Positions 10,605 through 25,000 of a stretch of DNA of 64,000 nucleotides are shown one piece after another. The stretch lies in the NCBI GenBank assembly GCA_022494885.1, contig JAGVSM010000888.1, positions 34,947-98,946 of the forward strand, read 5' to 3'. A program made the position numbers and the translations under genes. This stretch comes from Micrasema longulum. Its lineage: Eukaryota > Arthropoda > Insecta > Trichoptera > Brachycentridae. The notes below the pieces were generated by a model. It saw nothing but the letters and a program-made list of their open reading frames with translations, searched no databases and was not told the origin of the DNA. Positions within the stretch are counted from its first letter, which is position 1; every line of letters starts with the position of its first letter.

Positions 10605-11556
10605 ATATAAAAAAATACTTATTAAACCTGTTTTAAGGAGGACGGTACAGATTTTTTTTTTATATATGTACCGATATATATTTCACATTTCATTAATTTT
10701 TTTAATTATTTTTTCTATCCTAATTTTCCTCCGTCAGAATGTCAATTCTAATATACGTCAACGACATAAGTTTATATAATATATCCATAATTCAATTTGT
10801 GAAGTTACAAATTGAACGCGGAACCGTCTGTATGTATACTTAATAATATGCCGACTACAGCACCACTATACTTAACATCAACTTAACATTACTTGTTATA
10901 AATTAATTTTAAAACATCTCAGGATTCTTGCTAACCTTCATGAGAAATGTCAATTAATAATTTAAAATCTCTTAGCCTACGAAAAAACGCATACACGGAT
11001 TGAACAATTCATTAATAATAAATTCAAACTTGTTTGAAACAGAAATTGACTAAATAGTTCTCATTTACGCATTCGTAAATAATTTCATAACTTCCGAACA
11101 TATTTAAATCATTTAAATTTGAAAAAGTTCTAAATACATAAATTTATATTATCTGTACCAAGCATTGCCAATATAATATTTGATTGACACTAATCGTTAA
11201 TATATCCAAGTGTCTATCATAAACAGTAATATTTTTAATTAAGTATCAAATATGTGTTATACTGAGCTTAAGCATTATTGAATTCAGGATAATTTGTTTA
11301 TCTATTATGAGCACGTGCTTTACTACCAGGTGTTAACAAATGAGTTGCGTTTTTTTTCCGAATGAAGGGAACAAAAGGACACAACAAAAAGATACAACAA
11401 ATAAGTATTTAATCAAATTTCTTTCATTGCTTAGCAAAAAAAAAAATGACAATAATTGATAGCATTTTCACCGTGTACTGCACAAAAATCTCAAGTAGCT
11501 TGGGAAGCTTTATTTTATCGATTGAACGCGAACAGAAGGAGGTGTCGAAAATGTTC
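10605..11556. other. AT-rich intergenic DNA
   Basis: No gene or known repeat seen. The 60-90-codon open frames are low-complexity. Confidence 0.45.
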
Positions 11557-11822
11557 ATCAACATCATCATCATTCCCTTTACGCACCTAATGGTGCATAG
11601 GACACTGCATTGGTACACCAATCACAACGTATCTTGATCATTTTTTGTTACATGAAGGTAAGATGATCAGTCTTACGCTTCAGGTATCAGTTCAGAGACT
11701 ATTAAAAATTCTTGTGTAAAAATACCTTTTAAAATAAGTATTTCACGTCAACCATGTCGGGAATCGAACCCGAAACCTCTTGCATGGTAGGCAAACGCGC
11801 TGACCACTGCACCACGATGCCT
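11557..11822 (-). mobile_element. SINE A, full-length reverse copy
   Basis: (ATC) tail, CGCACCTAATGGTGCATAGG body, and head GGGAATCGAACCCGAAACC to ACCACGATGCC. It lies 970 bp upstream of the yellow start codon and points away from it. Confidence 0.9.
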
Positions 11823-11824
11823 AC

Positions 11825-12773
11825 GAAAATGTTTACATTTGTTTAATTGACATTCCATTTTAAAGGCTTGTAATCAAATAATGCGTGTAACCTAGAAGCA
11901 AACACAATATCATGCTGATCAAAAAATAGAGGTGCTAATTTTTCCATTTGGAAAAAAATACAACTTCTGGTCTTGTAATTAGAAGCATTTTAACAAAATT
12001 AATATTAGAGTTGAAGTTTTTCTACATACCTTTATTAATTAAATTATTTAGGTAGATTATGAACAATATATTTTCACAGAGGTTAAATATGTTACTTCAA
12101 TATTTATTTTTTTGCAAACATTAACTTATTTAATTTATTAACATATCTGTATGTGTATCTTAAAATTGGAAATTTCGGGTTTATCTCATTGTTGCTTTGG
12201 GCTTGCAATATGCTCAAATCTTTGTAAATAAGATCTGGATTCTAATTGTTTTAAGATTTTATCATGATTGGTTGATAATTTATAAGAGATAGTAAACGTT
12301 TTTCTTTTACCAGGGCCCGTATTACAATGGGAAGTCAAGCGAGTTATTTTCTGTTGTCCATAAATGAAAATATAAATTAAATATAAAATTGTTTTTTAAA
12401 CATGTTCAATTACAAGTTATTGGTAAAAAATACTTCCAATCTTGGTACAAATATATACATTTCACATGCAAAGTATATCTATTAACAATCTGAAATTACC
12501 TATTTTGTACTTGTATTTTATTTTAATAAATGGTTTATAGTAGGTACAAACTTGTTTTACCGAACACTGATGTAATGTTGTTAGGTAATATTACTAATCG
12601 TATGTTCACACAAAGACATTTGTCCAGCAACAAATAAATGAAGTAGTAGGTTACAAAAAATAGAAACGTATGAAAAAATTGGGGAAAATGTGAAAGAATG
12701 GAAAAAAAAGTAAAAGATAGTAGATAATTATAAGAAAGTGAAACCTTATAATTACAAAGAGTTCTAATAAAAA
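11825..12773. other. Sequence upstream of the yellow start exon
   Basis: AT-rich with a purine-dominated stretch at about 12655-12740. If the acceptor at 12790 is used, this is the end of a 5' UTR intron. Confidence 0.45.
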
Positions 12774-12790
12774 TGCTGTTATTTTTACAG
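12774..12790 (+). other. Splice acceptor just before the yellow start codon (implies an upstream 5' UTR exon)
   Basis: GCTGTTATTTTTACAG abuts the ATG. A coding exon that opens with its start codon right after an acceptor implies that the transcription start and at least one noncoding exon lie further upstream. The AG could also be unused, with the mRNA reading through; an RNA-seq junction would decide. Confidence 0.6.
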
Positions 12791-13022
12791 ATGAAGCTGT
12801 CACTGATCTTAGTAGGTCTAAGCGCCCTGATGCTGGGGTGTGAAGCAGCAGTGAAACTCCAGGAGAGGTTCTCCTGGACCGCAGTGGACTATGCCTTCCC
12901 TAATGAGTTTGCTCGCCAGCAAGCCTTGCAGTCAAGAGCTTTTATCCCGGAGAACAACCTTCCTGTGGGCATAGAAGTCTGGAAAAATAAACTATTCGTC
13001 ACCGTACCTAGATGGCGTGAAG
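12791..13022 (+). CDS. yellow: yellow coding exon 1 (residues 1-78, phase 1 end)
   Basis: The exon holds the start codon, signal peptide and the conserved N-terminal block through PRWRE. The ATG at 12791 directly follows TTTTTACAG, a good splice acceptor; the in-frame ATG at 12773 lies inside that acceptor's intron side and is not used as start here. The donor is GAAG|GTATTT at 13022/13023. Confidence 0.93.
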
Positions 13023-16000
13023 GTATTTTATTTTATTTTTTATTTTGAATCTTGAAATAGGGCACACATAAACAATACATATATTAAAATGTGCTTTAAT
13101 AACATTGTATATATATTTAATTGAAAAATGTTAAAGATTTTTAAAAAAAGTGAGATCAATTGTAAATTCAGAGAGAGAGAACATTTTAGGAAGAAAATAT
13201 GGAAATCTAGGCTTCAACGATGCTTATAATCTGTCATTGGCTGTTTTAAAAGAAAACGCAGTCTAATTTTTCTTTAAACAAACGTATTCTCGTATTTTCT
13301 CCCTAGACTTTGGGACTAGAGTAAATTTTTTTTATTCACTATAGATATTAACCATTGGCGTGTCTCTATTGTTTTGATTTTTTTTTTTTAATTAGTTCTA
13401 ATTGGAGTAAGGATAATAATAAAACTCAAAAAGCACCCGCTTCTATCTGCCGTCTATGGATGTACGGGATACATATATATAAATAATCTTAATAAACAAA
13501 AAACCTACCAATATAGAAAATGTTATTCAGTTACTTTTTCTAAAAAAAAGCTATCAAATCGGTTCAGTTTTGGGGTGCGGAAAATGGGATAGCCAAACGT
13601 TGATTTGCGAACCCCACTCGATTCTCATTTTCTTAAAGAGATATATTTACAACCTCGTTGAAAATGGAACCCCAAATTGAAATATTTGGGTAAATTATAA
13701 AAACATACATTTTTAATGGGTCGATACGTTTGGTTAAAAAAAATAAAGTTATTTTATTTTAACATATAACAACAGATATGAAGAACATTTATAAGAAGGT
13801 AATATAGAAGTCTAGACATCTACAGGGCTTATGACCTGTCAATGGCTGGTTTAAGTGGCCACTTTACACACTGTGTAACATTCACCATTCTGCCTATATT
13901 TGAACATCTATATTCCTTTAATTCTTTCATCTGTTAATGTTTGTGAAGTTAAAGAGCTAAAACCTTTATTTTTGCGTGTGAGATTCATCTAATTGAACTA
14001 TTTCACCTACATACTATCATATATATTATATTTGTATACTATTCGTCTGAAGACGGCAAACTAGGCGCCTAGTGTCATAGTTAAGGGAAAATACGGCAAT
14101 ATGTTTGAAAGAGGAAAAGTCAGACCGCGCATCCTTTCAAGCATGGTTGTTTACCGCTGTAATAAGGTCTCTTGACTTGTTAAACAAAAAATGTCGGTCG
14201 CGTCGGAGTAAGCTTTTGAATATTATTTGTAAACCGGTATTAATCATCAAAGCATTGCAATTTTTTTATTTATTAATAGAGAAATATTTATGTAGTTTTT
14301 GCAAACGCTAATTGCACATGATCTTATGTAGTATCGTATGTTGTCACGTTTCTTGCTTTTTATTCATAGATAATTTTATGCTCTGGGAACATGTGCAGTT
14401 GTTTGACTCGTAAAAGACTGTGGTAAATAATTCCCTTGCGCCCAGTGATCTAACATCGTGTTACCACAAGCAAAAGACAGAAAATTCTAAATTCTAAATT
14501 CTAAACAAAAATAAACAAATTAATCAGTGAAACTTAGGGCAGGGGTGTTTTTTTATACTTATCTAATTATCCATTTATATGCTAACACTTTAGATAAGTG
14601 GAATAAAAACTTCAAGCCCTGCTTCAAGTTTCACTAATTAATTTGTTTAATTTTGTTTAAATTCTATGACATTGTGAACAATATTCTGTGTTTACTATAT
14701 TAGTTTTATATCACCCGTCGATGGGAGGAGTGCTCTCCCGAAACTGTAGTAGTGTTTTTGTAAAATAATAAAAATTGTGTAACACTTATAACAAAGTTTT
14801 ATTTTCATAATAATTTATGTTGACTTTTAGTTTATGTAGTTTCTACGCTGAAGCAGAACAGTGAAAGATTTGAAACTAAGCGATTCAAAAACATTTGATA
14901 TTTGTGCAAAATAAGTCATATTGATAAATTTGAAGTCAAAGCGATGCCCTAAAATCAATGTTCAAAAAGATTCTGAAAAAAATATACGAACACTTATTTT
15001 TGGACTTGATCATTCTTAAAAATCTCCTGAAATGTGCTTTTACGCTATGAACGTACGATATGAGTGTTAAAATAAAATGATGGATATTATTTTCTCGCAG
15101 ACTTTATAAAATTTCGTCGAACGTTGGTACTAACTTAACCTTTTCCTCACTAAGCATCCTAAAATTACACATAATCCGAATGGGGGCGTAACGAGAATAA
15201 AACTTTGAAATTTATATGATCGTACAATAATTTTTTGATGTTTTCACGTTTTTACTCATTCGTGAATATTATTTATTTTTGTTAGTTTGCCAAATTCTAA
15301 TGTACATAAAGTAAAATTAACCCTAGTATTAATTACGTTTTTTTTTTGTTTTAATATTAAACGATCTTACAATTTAAAAACCAAAACAGGAAAATGCTTA
15401 TTTATGTTATTTTTACGATTACAAAAAATATAGGGCAAGTGGTTTAATAACGCTCGAGTTATCGAATCAAAATCAGTCTATGAGGGATTCAAATCCCTCC
15501 TTTGGTCCAGCTAGGAAAAAATCTTTTTTTTAATAGGTTGAAGTAAAAAATTGTGCTGATTACAAGCCTTCACTATTTTTAACACAGATAATAAAAAATA
15601 AAAAAGAATTAATTTTTTTTATATTTTAATATTTACATATTTTACCGACAGTTTTATATATTCATGTTTTGTATAATTTATTTATTTTCCCCCATATTTG
15701 CGTATTATTTTTAATGAATTAATCGTATCAAATCAATTTTCGTTTTTTGCAATGCAATGAATTTCACAGAAAGCACAGAGTGTATTTTACTATATTGAAA
15801 ATAATTTGCTAGTTAAGCTCAGTAAATAAGGCACCTGACCAGTAAAAAAATAAGAAAATCCTAAGTTCAAGAACAATTGTCTTTCCTTTGATTTGTGCAT
15901 ATTGTTAGTGTGATTTTACCTTGATTTGATTATTAATGACTCACTTCACAAATAGGCTTCAGGCTAAAATATAAGCAATGCTTTTGTAACTAAATAGATA

Positions 16001-19000
16001 TATATATGTCTATGTATTGACTGTCATTTGGATCGACATCTGTATGTGTACATACCAAGAAAGTCCATACAATAAATCTATCACAATAAGCCATTGAAAG
16101 TTAGTTTACCGGTCTCGTTAAATTATTTTTCAAGCAATTTTTACGTAGATACAAAAATGTTATACACACATAAATATGTATTGATATGTTTTGCAAATCC
16201 TTATGCAATTCTGTGATTTTTTCGTAAATGTAATTTTTTAAATATGTACATATTGCTAACCAATTAACTTTTTTTGATAATTATCTCATTTTCCCAGACT
16301 TTCATTCTTTAGTCACTAATTAATTAATTAACCTGACCGGATAAGAACGTAATAAAAATAATTATGCACATATTTATGTGGGTGATGTAGGTGTATGCTC
16401 GTTTTAACTTTATGACCATTAAAATACATGTAGTTTTTGCGAGCGTGGCTTAAATAAGCATTTCTATTAACTTTTTAGTCAAAATCATAGGAAAAAAATA
16501 TTTAATAAATTCTAGAACATTTTAAATATTTATAACACATAAAAACGTAATAAAATGATAAAGATGCCGTGGCGCAGTTGGTTAGACGGCCAACTGTGGA
16601 ACTGGCGTCGTGGGTTCGATTCCCGCCAGTTGCAAAAAAAAAACCCAAGAAATATTTTTTTCTCTATTGGTCTGGGTGTTGTGGTGTATTTTTCATTACC
16701 TCCTTCAACAAGCTTAAAATAGAGACTTAACGGGTTATTCCTTTTTTAAAAAGAACATGAATTTAAGAGAATTATTTGCGTCCTAATAATTTACCCAAAT
16801 GTTTCAATATTGGAGCCATTTTCTTTAAGTCGTTAATAACCGTGTTAGAAAATCGGGATTCAGTGTCCAGGCGAAAGAAGAAAACAATTATTTCTGTGAA
16901 ATAGAACAAGAACCCGTTCTATATGTGTTAACGTACATAATATAATATTATGTTCTTATTACGCATAAGCGTAACACATACTTATAAATTATAACGCGTG
17001 CACATTTGCACATAATTTAAACTTTGTAATGTTTAAGTTAGCATGTATTTCAAAACGTTTTATTGCAAAAGTCCTAATCATTAGCCCTTTTCGTTAACAA
17101 TTTAAAAAAATAATCCAAACAATTTTATTACTTTGTTAAGAAACTAACAGGAAGCGATGAAACTCCTACATACATAATTTGGATTAAGGTTCGCGACTAA
17201 TCAAAATGCCGTATTTTTAATTGGATGTCGTATCTACCTACTTGTACTTCCGTAAAAATTCTTTGCTGTTTCGGAAGTGACAAAATAGAACATTTATGTA
17301 CATTTCAATTAAAAATTATTTTTTATATGCCTACACACATTGCTATTATTATTATTTATTCGCATATTGAAACAAAAATAAACATCACCTTCAATTTTAT
17401 TGGTAGATTGGAAAACCACTCTTTGGCGATAGGCCCACCAATCAACAAAATAAATTGTACAAAAAGATAGATAAATGATAGGGTCTGAAGCTCTGTAAAT
17501 ATTTTCGACCTCTCCTTTTAAATATCTGTATTTCTTGAGTATCAGTTAAATTTTTGACAAATTCAAAATAAAGCTGATATTTATTAATAATATTTTGCTC
17601 TTCAACTTTTATTTTTGTTTGTTTTCTTTTCAATGTGGTTTAATTGTGATAAAACCTTTATAAATACTTTTAGTTATACAGAATTTGATAAATCTCATTC
17701 AGATAAATTTTAATACGTTTATTCGAAAGAACACTGATACCTACGCATGTTATTACTTAAATATTTACATGTGACATACATTTGTCAATCATGGCATTAT
17801 TTGAATTAAATTTCGACTTTATTTTGAATATTTTTTTCTCTTATTAATTTATATTACAAATGTTAATGAAATATAAGTTCTTAACTGCTTGTTTATTTAT
17901 GTAGAATTTACCAACAGTAATGTTGGATAGCTGCGCATAATAACTTAATTTAATGTAACAATTATATCATATTAAATTAATTAATGACCTTTATCTGATT
18001 AATTTTACACTCCACGGTAGTGTCACGTAGTTAATACTAGCTAATGTTCCGATTAATTTTTCTTCTTAATTAAGCGTTAAATCCCGTGATGTACTTTTAT
18101 ACTAAATAAAAAAGTGCAATTTTAACGAAACTCTCAAATAACTAGAACAAGTGACGTACCTAGGACTCGCCATAAGCAGATAATTAAAACGAACGAAACA
18201 CACAGGCAAATTCACCAAAGTAATGGTATTATAACACAGCCTCTCCCACAACAATAACAAGAAACATAAAAACAACACAACAAAATCATTAAACTAATAT
18301 ACAGCTTACCTTACCTGACCCCTGCAACTGAACTATACTACAAACACACCAGTTTGACATAAAATATTTGTCAAAAATTGAGACGGTAAAAAATATACAC
18401 AAAACTGCACTGGGAAACATGCAAGACTATGACACAACATTGACCAAAAATGCTGACCTACACAAATATAATACTCATAGACAAAAACGATATTAAAAAG
18501 CAAAGACAAACGTAGGACAGTCAAAAATACAATACGATGGACTTAAACACTACAATGACCTTCCTTACTATCTGAAAAATTACATTGGAGACAAATTAAA
18601 AATCAGCCTGAAAAACCACACGATGACTACTATAAACAGACGAGACATAACATGACTAGACCTTATAATATTTTTTATAACGCTAGTGGGCTTTTAAAAA
18701 TTATAAGTAAATAAAAAAAATCCTCTCAATATTCTCAAAAATGCATTCTTGTCTTAGTCAAGAAATAGAATTAAAATCTTTTTTTTTAAACTCGACTAAA
18801 TTCAATTTGCAATCATCGCCATTTGACATAAATACATGATTAAGTACAATAATACACCAAATAGTTCAATTGCAATGTTGAAATGACACAGAATACAGAA
18901 GGTTAGAAAGAACCGTTATTTAATAAATATGACCTCGCTAAGAATCGAACCAGCAACCCTTTTGAGTAAAGCAAGCGTTATAGCAATTACACAACGGGGT

Positions 19001-22000
19001 CAGCATTTTTATCTTCACTTGCAAATAAACAATCTCAATATTTATTAATTCATAAACTTTAATGGTTAAAGACTGGATTACTTGTGTACTGTGGAGTGTG
19101 TACTTAAGACGATTGTTTCACACATGGAAGATTCCAGGTTAGACTCCCTATGAGAAAACAAAAAAAAGGATTTCTCCAAGAAGGCGTGTTGTGGTGCAAA
19201 AAAAAAGATACAAAACTCATCATTGAGTTAGTGAAAGTATTACGAATAGGTTGGCAAGCACTCTTAGTTTTTATCAAATTAGGGAACATTAAGCTTATCA
19301 CTTAAACCGAGGTGATGCTTCATAGAACGACAGTTTGAAATTATGTTGAGAAAAATGAGCGTTATCATGCAAAACGCGAAGCAGAGTAAAAAAGACTAAC
19401 TGTCTATGCCAGTTTACTGTGTTAAGTTGAATGGAACACAAGACAGGCCCTTAGTACTGCGTCTAGTGTATATTATGTCAATGAAAATAATTTTTAATTT
19501 ACAAAATGACTATATCACGTTTATTTTGAAATATTCATATGCACACACACCTATATATATATCATACACCTATTTTAATAAATACATACATTTGAATAAT
19601 AAATAACCCAAACAAAAATGGTTTTTCATCACTTTAAAATGTTGTTGATTTGTGTTTTTTTTTTTGTTAAATCCATATTATTATTAATGACACTGTTTTA
19701 TTATATTTTGTTAAAAACAATATCCAAATGAATACTGGTTATAAGACGTGTTAAGTAAATAACAGCATTTATCGATACTATTCCTGGCCAATTACCTTTC
19801 GTTCCCATGTGTCCTTTGACCCATCCTTATGGTACCTACCTAACATCAAGATAGAAGATATTCAAAATTAGAATATTCAGATTTAGAACAAAAACAAAAC
19901 AACATTTTTGACTTGACAAAAAATCGAGGAAAAAAAGTGGTTGGAATCGTCGCGCGTCGAGGAAAACATTGTCTCATTTTATAGTTCATTTTGTGATCCA
20001 GTGCCAGAAATTGAAGAACATTCAGATTATATTAAAGGTAGGTATTCATTCCATATTCCTATCCTTTCTCAAATATTTCCCAATCACAAAACTGAATGAA
20101 ATTAGTTTTTCGTTTACAGTGCGCCTTTTCGTTAACAAGACGTGTTAAACAATAAAGACCGAATCAATAGTACTGGATAAAACACTACAGATTATATGAG
20201 TTAGTACATTTTTTAATGTAAAGTAAAGTCAAATAGTTTTATTCTAGTTATTGTTTTTTTAGATTTATTTTATTTTATAAATAAGTATAACTAAAAAAAT
20301 ACAATTTTTATTGCAATGACGAAACAGTGAATTGCTCTATTTTCATTAATTACGTTTCAACTTGATTCTATTGCATTTAATTACCTACATTTTAAGTACC
20401 CACCTAGTTCGGAATTAAACTTCATCATACGAACTCGTATACTAAATCAATACAAAATCCCTTCAGAATAAACTGTAACTTGCACTAATGAGTTCTTGAA
20501 CCGTATCTGCAACATAAACAAATTAATTTTATTTGCAGAATTAATGGTACCTAAGTGAAGTTATGCAGTATTGCGAAATGATTAGGTACTAATGTTATGA
20601 GCGACACCATTTTATGGACGATAGCGGCTTGTCCTACTAAACCAAAGAAGGAAAAACAATTTAAATTATTATTATAATTTTTGTTTTCTTGCAAGGTCAT
20701 ACCATCCAATTTTCGTGTTTTGTTTTTTTTTGAAGGAAAGCGCTTTGTCTAAATTTTTAATAAGAATTCTGATATCAAACATTGGTCAATTGTAATAATC
20801 ATCATCAATCCCTTATCCGCACATAATTATGCATTGGATACTACTGAATCGTTACGCCAATCGGAACCAATATTTACTAGGTCTTGTGGTAAGACGAACA
20901 CATTTGCCTACGGTGCAAGAGGTTTATAGTTCGGTTTCTGACATGACAGACACGAACCAATTTTAAAAATGCGTTTTTACACTCCTTTATTTAATAATAT
21001 CAGAATAAGTATGAGAAAAAATTATAAAATTCACAAAAATATTTTTTAAAAATATATTTTTACATTATAAATTTAAGTTGTTTCTATTTAATCATATCAA
21101 ACACACACTCACCCTGTCCCTAAACCTACCCTCACACCAATATTCAATCACACACATATGCACATACCTACCAAAACCACACTCCACTTTTTTACACACG
21201 CATTCTCACACAAAAAAAAACTCGCACACATGCACTTCTATGAATTATATCTAACTGAACTGGATTTTTATAATTGTATTTATGTGGAAAACTGATTTGG
21301 CTTTATTTTTTGTTTTTTTTTTTAATGTTGTGAATACTTTTTTGTATTGCTGTTGTTTTTCTGAATAAACAAAAAAAAATTTTTTTTTAATTTAAAAAAA
21401 ATTGAAAAAAACTAAGAGCATCGATAATAATTTTTATATCGATAAGCCTATATTCTATTCTATTTATGGTTGACACTTTCAATGTCCACGTTTCACAACA
21501 GCATATTTCATTTATATATTCGTATTGCTAGTTTAATTATTGTGTCTATTTTATGATGTATTTATTTCTCGCATAGGTGTTGAAGCAAAAACCATATAAA
21601 CAGCAGGCGCGTTCCGCTTGTACATGCTTTGGATGCGGCGCATCCCTTAAATATTAAAAAATAATATTATGTATTTTTTTATTCAAAATTACAAAAAATT
21701 CTAAAATTACCGTAAAAAATGTTTGAGTGCACTCGATTTTAAAAATTCAAGCGACATTTTTTGCAAATATACCTACGTATGCGTATTTTCTAATTTACGT
21801 ACGAAATAACAACCTTGGCCTTGATAGTACTTTTAGATACGCTGGAATCTGGATACTACACTTCGTTTTGAGTTCAGTCCAATTACGAATGTTCGGATTT
21901 CCGCGCACGCGCATTAAGGTTTATAACTTTGACATATTGTTCTACTAGATTCGTAGAGATAATAGCATCCAACTAGTGAAATGCAAAGAAAAAACTACCT

Positions 22001-25000
22001 TAAAAACGTTTGGCATAAAGTTGAAAATAGCCCTTTATTGAAAATTGCCCAAAATTAAGAACATCTAGAATTTTAGGTATTGTTCTAATGTTTACAGCTT
22101 CACCACTAGCCGTGCCTGCTCCAGTACTCCATTATATTTATACGAATAACTACTAATTATTATCATAATGGAAAACTTATGTAGCACCATTTTCGTAATA
22201 CACCTCAAGCGCTTGAAGGGCTTTTTATTTGTATTTAAATTCATTGGGACAGAGAAGAAAAACATTATTAAGAAGAAAATATGGAAGTCTAGGCATTTAC
22301 AGGGCTTATGACCTGTCATTGGCTGGTTTGAGTGGTGACTTTATACACTGTGTAACATTCACCATTCTGCCCATGTTTAAACATCCATATTTCCTCAACT
22401 CTTCCATCGGTTGACTTTTGTGAAATAAAGGATCTGAAACCTTTATTATCCGGGTGAGATTCATCAAGCTGAACAAAATCACCTACTAGGCAACGCCTGA
22501 AAACAATTTTTCAATTTTCATACTTCTTCTTTTACCAGGTAGTTATTTCAACAATGTTTAAGTATGTCCAAATGCTTGCAGACCGGCTGTAATTCCCCCT
22601 TGGGAGTCATTCAAATTTAATTAAACACTACGATTACTTACCTGACTCCTTGAAAAATTATATTGGAGACAAAGTTAAACGAACCATCACGCCGTTTCCC
22701 GGTTGAAGTGGGCAGAGAGGATAGAACGCCATACCACACTACTTTGCATACAGGTATCCTCTAGATTCATACATCATCTCATGCACGCGCGCCGATTATT
22801 CCGACGTCACATGTCCACCTTCGAGTATTGGTTGGATTTGGTCATGCCATATCTTTCTCGGTCTTCCTCTATTTCTGCATTCATCAACAATCCAGTTATT
22901 TTGCTGTCCATTCTCTCTGTATGTCCAAACCAACAAAGAGTTCCTTTCTTGATTTTGTCGAGAATGATTATCTCAGCATTACATAATGTACGGATCTCGA
23001 CACAAAAAGCGATGACAATAAATACTAATTAGACTAAACAAAACATGACTGGATATTTTAATATGTTTATGTAACTTAAACGGGGCTTCAAAATTATAAA
23101 TAAAAAAAAATCACAAAATGATTAGAAAAGTGTAACATTACCTATTTTTTATTTTAAAAATACGTTACGTTTTTTAAAAATAATTTTAATCATTTATCAA
23201 ACGACAATTTCTAAATTCCTAATTTGGCCTGCTTAAATCGTATTCCTTCCTTATTTTGATATTAAATTATTAAACCGACAGATTTCCATTACATAATTGA
23301 GCACGTAATTGATTCGCAATCCGTAATGTAGAGTGGGCTTTGACTTTTATATAAATCGAATATTCAGGTGTAATATTAAGGTGCAGTCGATTTCCTGACA
23401 ACACTGGTATAAACTGCATTATGTTGCAATATACGTACAAAGTGCACGGGTGATTTGCATCATGATATATTTGTTTACAGTTTCTCTCAATTTATAAGTT
23501 CAATTTAATGCGATTATATTCAGTATGGTAATATAAACATATTTACTTATTTTTATTCAGGTTACTGTCACCGTCAAAATTGTTTTATCTTGGACAAGAA
23601 CCATTTATAACACTTATGCAAATATGTTTTTTTTTTTGTTTTTTTTCTACAGAGCTATTTTGTTACACAACCAGATGGTAATTTGTATATAACAAGCCTA
23701 ATTCTTCCATTCTAATATTTAAGTTTCTATCATACTAATTTAATGAAAATGTTTTTATAGTTCGATTTACGTAACCTACTTATTGACAATTCTATATGAA
23801 ATTCCATTTTTTTTTATTACAGTATTTTACTCGTATGTGAATGTCTTCATATTTTTTTGATTTGCAACTCAAAGTTTTGTCTTATTTATCAACCTAATGA
23901 CTTATATTTCTCCCTGCCCCTATATCCCGGTTCATCCAGGGTCGGGCCTCCTTGTACGCAAGTGCCAGGAGCTTCTGTCCTCGGTTATCAAATCTGATTT
24001 GAAAACAACGTTTTAAAACATACAATACACCCTAATCAGTTGATTGGTAGAACTCAAATTACAGATACCTTCTCGTGGTGAGTTCATCATTTTTTTTTTT
24101 TTTTTAAAGAGAAATAGTCGAAGAGCTGAAAAATATAAACAGTAAAAACTTAAATTTTTAAATAAAATTACATTTTGCGTTTACTAAATGTATCTTTGAA
24201 TATATTTATTCTTTCGTTAGAAAACTAAAATAAATCGCTTAGATACAATTAAAAGTTGAACAAAGTTACCTTTATATTTTGAGCACAAAATAAAAATTTG
24301 GGCTATATTTTTTTTACTTTAGGCCCTTTTCGCTGTAATAAGTGCAATGCAGGATTCGTTCTTTTTCAGTTATAATTAACTTATTTTTATGCATGTCAAT
24401 ACGTTACTTGAAGAACTGTTTAAATTCGATAATAGAAAAATCTTTGTTTTTGACCAACCGTATATAATATGTACTCTTTTGTAATTATTTGTGTAAAATT
24501 TAATCCGTTTATAAAACATATAAAATTAAAAAAAGGAATAAACAATTAAAAATATTTTAAAAATTAAATGTAAATTTATTGCAAAAGAGAGGGTAAATAT
24601 TTTTGAAAAAGGAACATAGAAGTCTCAGTATTTACAGGGCTTATGACATGCCATTGACTGGTTTAAGTGGCCACTTTACACACTATGTTACATTCACTAA
24701 TCCGCCATGTTTAAACATCCACTTTTCCTCAGTTATTCCATATGCTGACTCTTTTGTGAAGTAAAAAAGCCCTGTAAATACCTAGACTTCCGTACTCCCT
24801 TTCCCAAAAATATTTTCCCTAACTTTTGAAACAAATTGAAATATATATAACTGTTTAGGGAGGAAATCCAACCTGTGTAGGAACAAACATTTGGATATTC
24901 TCAAAACATTGGTAATTTAAAAATTATTTAAAATCTCTTCTCACGAATTATATTTAAAATACCTGATTTAACAACGTGCACATAGGTTGATATTGTTGAT

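Noticed and set aside
12773..12790. Alternative yellow start at the in-frame ATG 12773 (adds six residues)
   Set aside because: It lies within a clear splice acceptor, and the protein from 12791 already begins with a standard signal peptide.
13023..13048. Read-through end of yellow exon 1
   Set aside because: GTATTT donor fits exon 2 in phase; the extra residues are low-complexity.
22703..23032. 109-codon + strand frame
   Set aside because: Antisense of an RTE-type LINE fragment.
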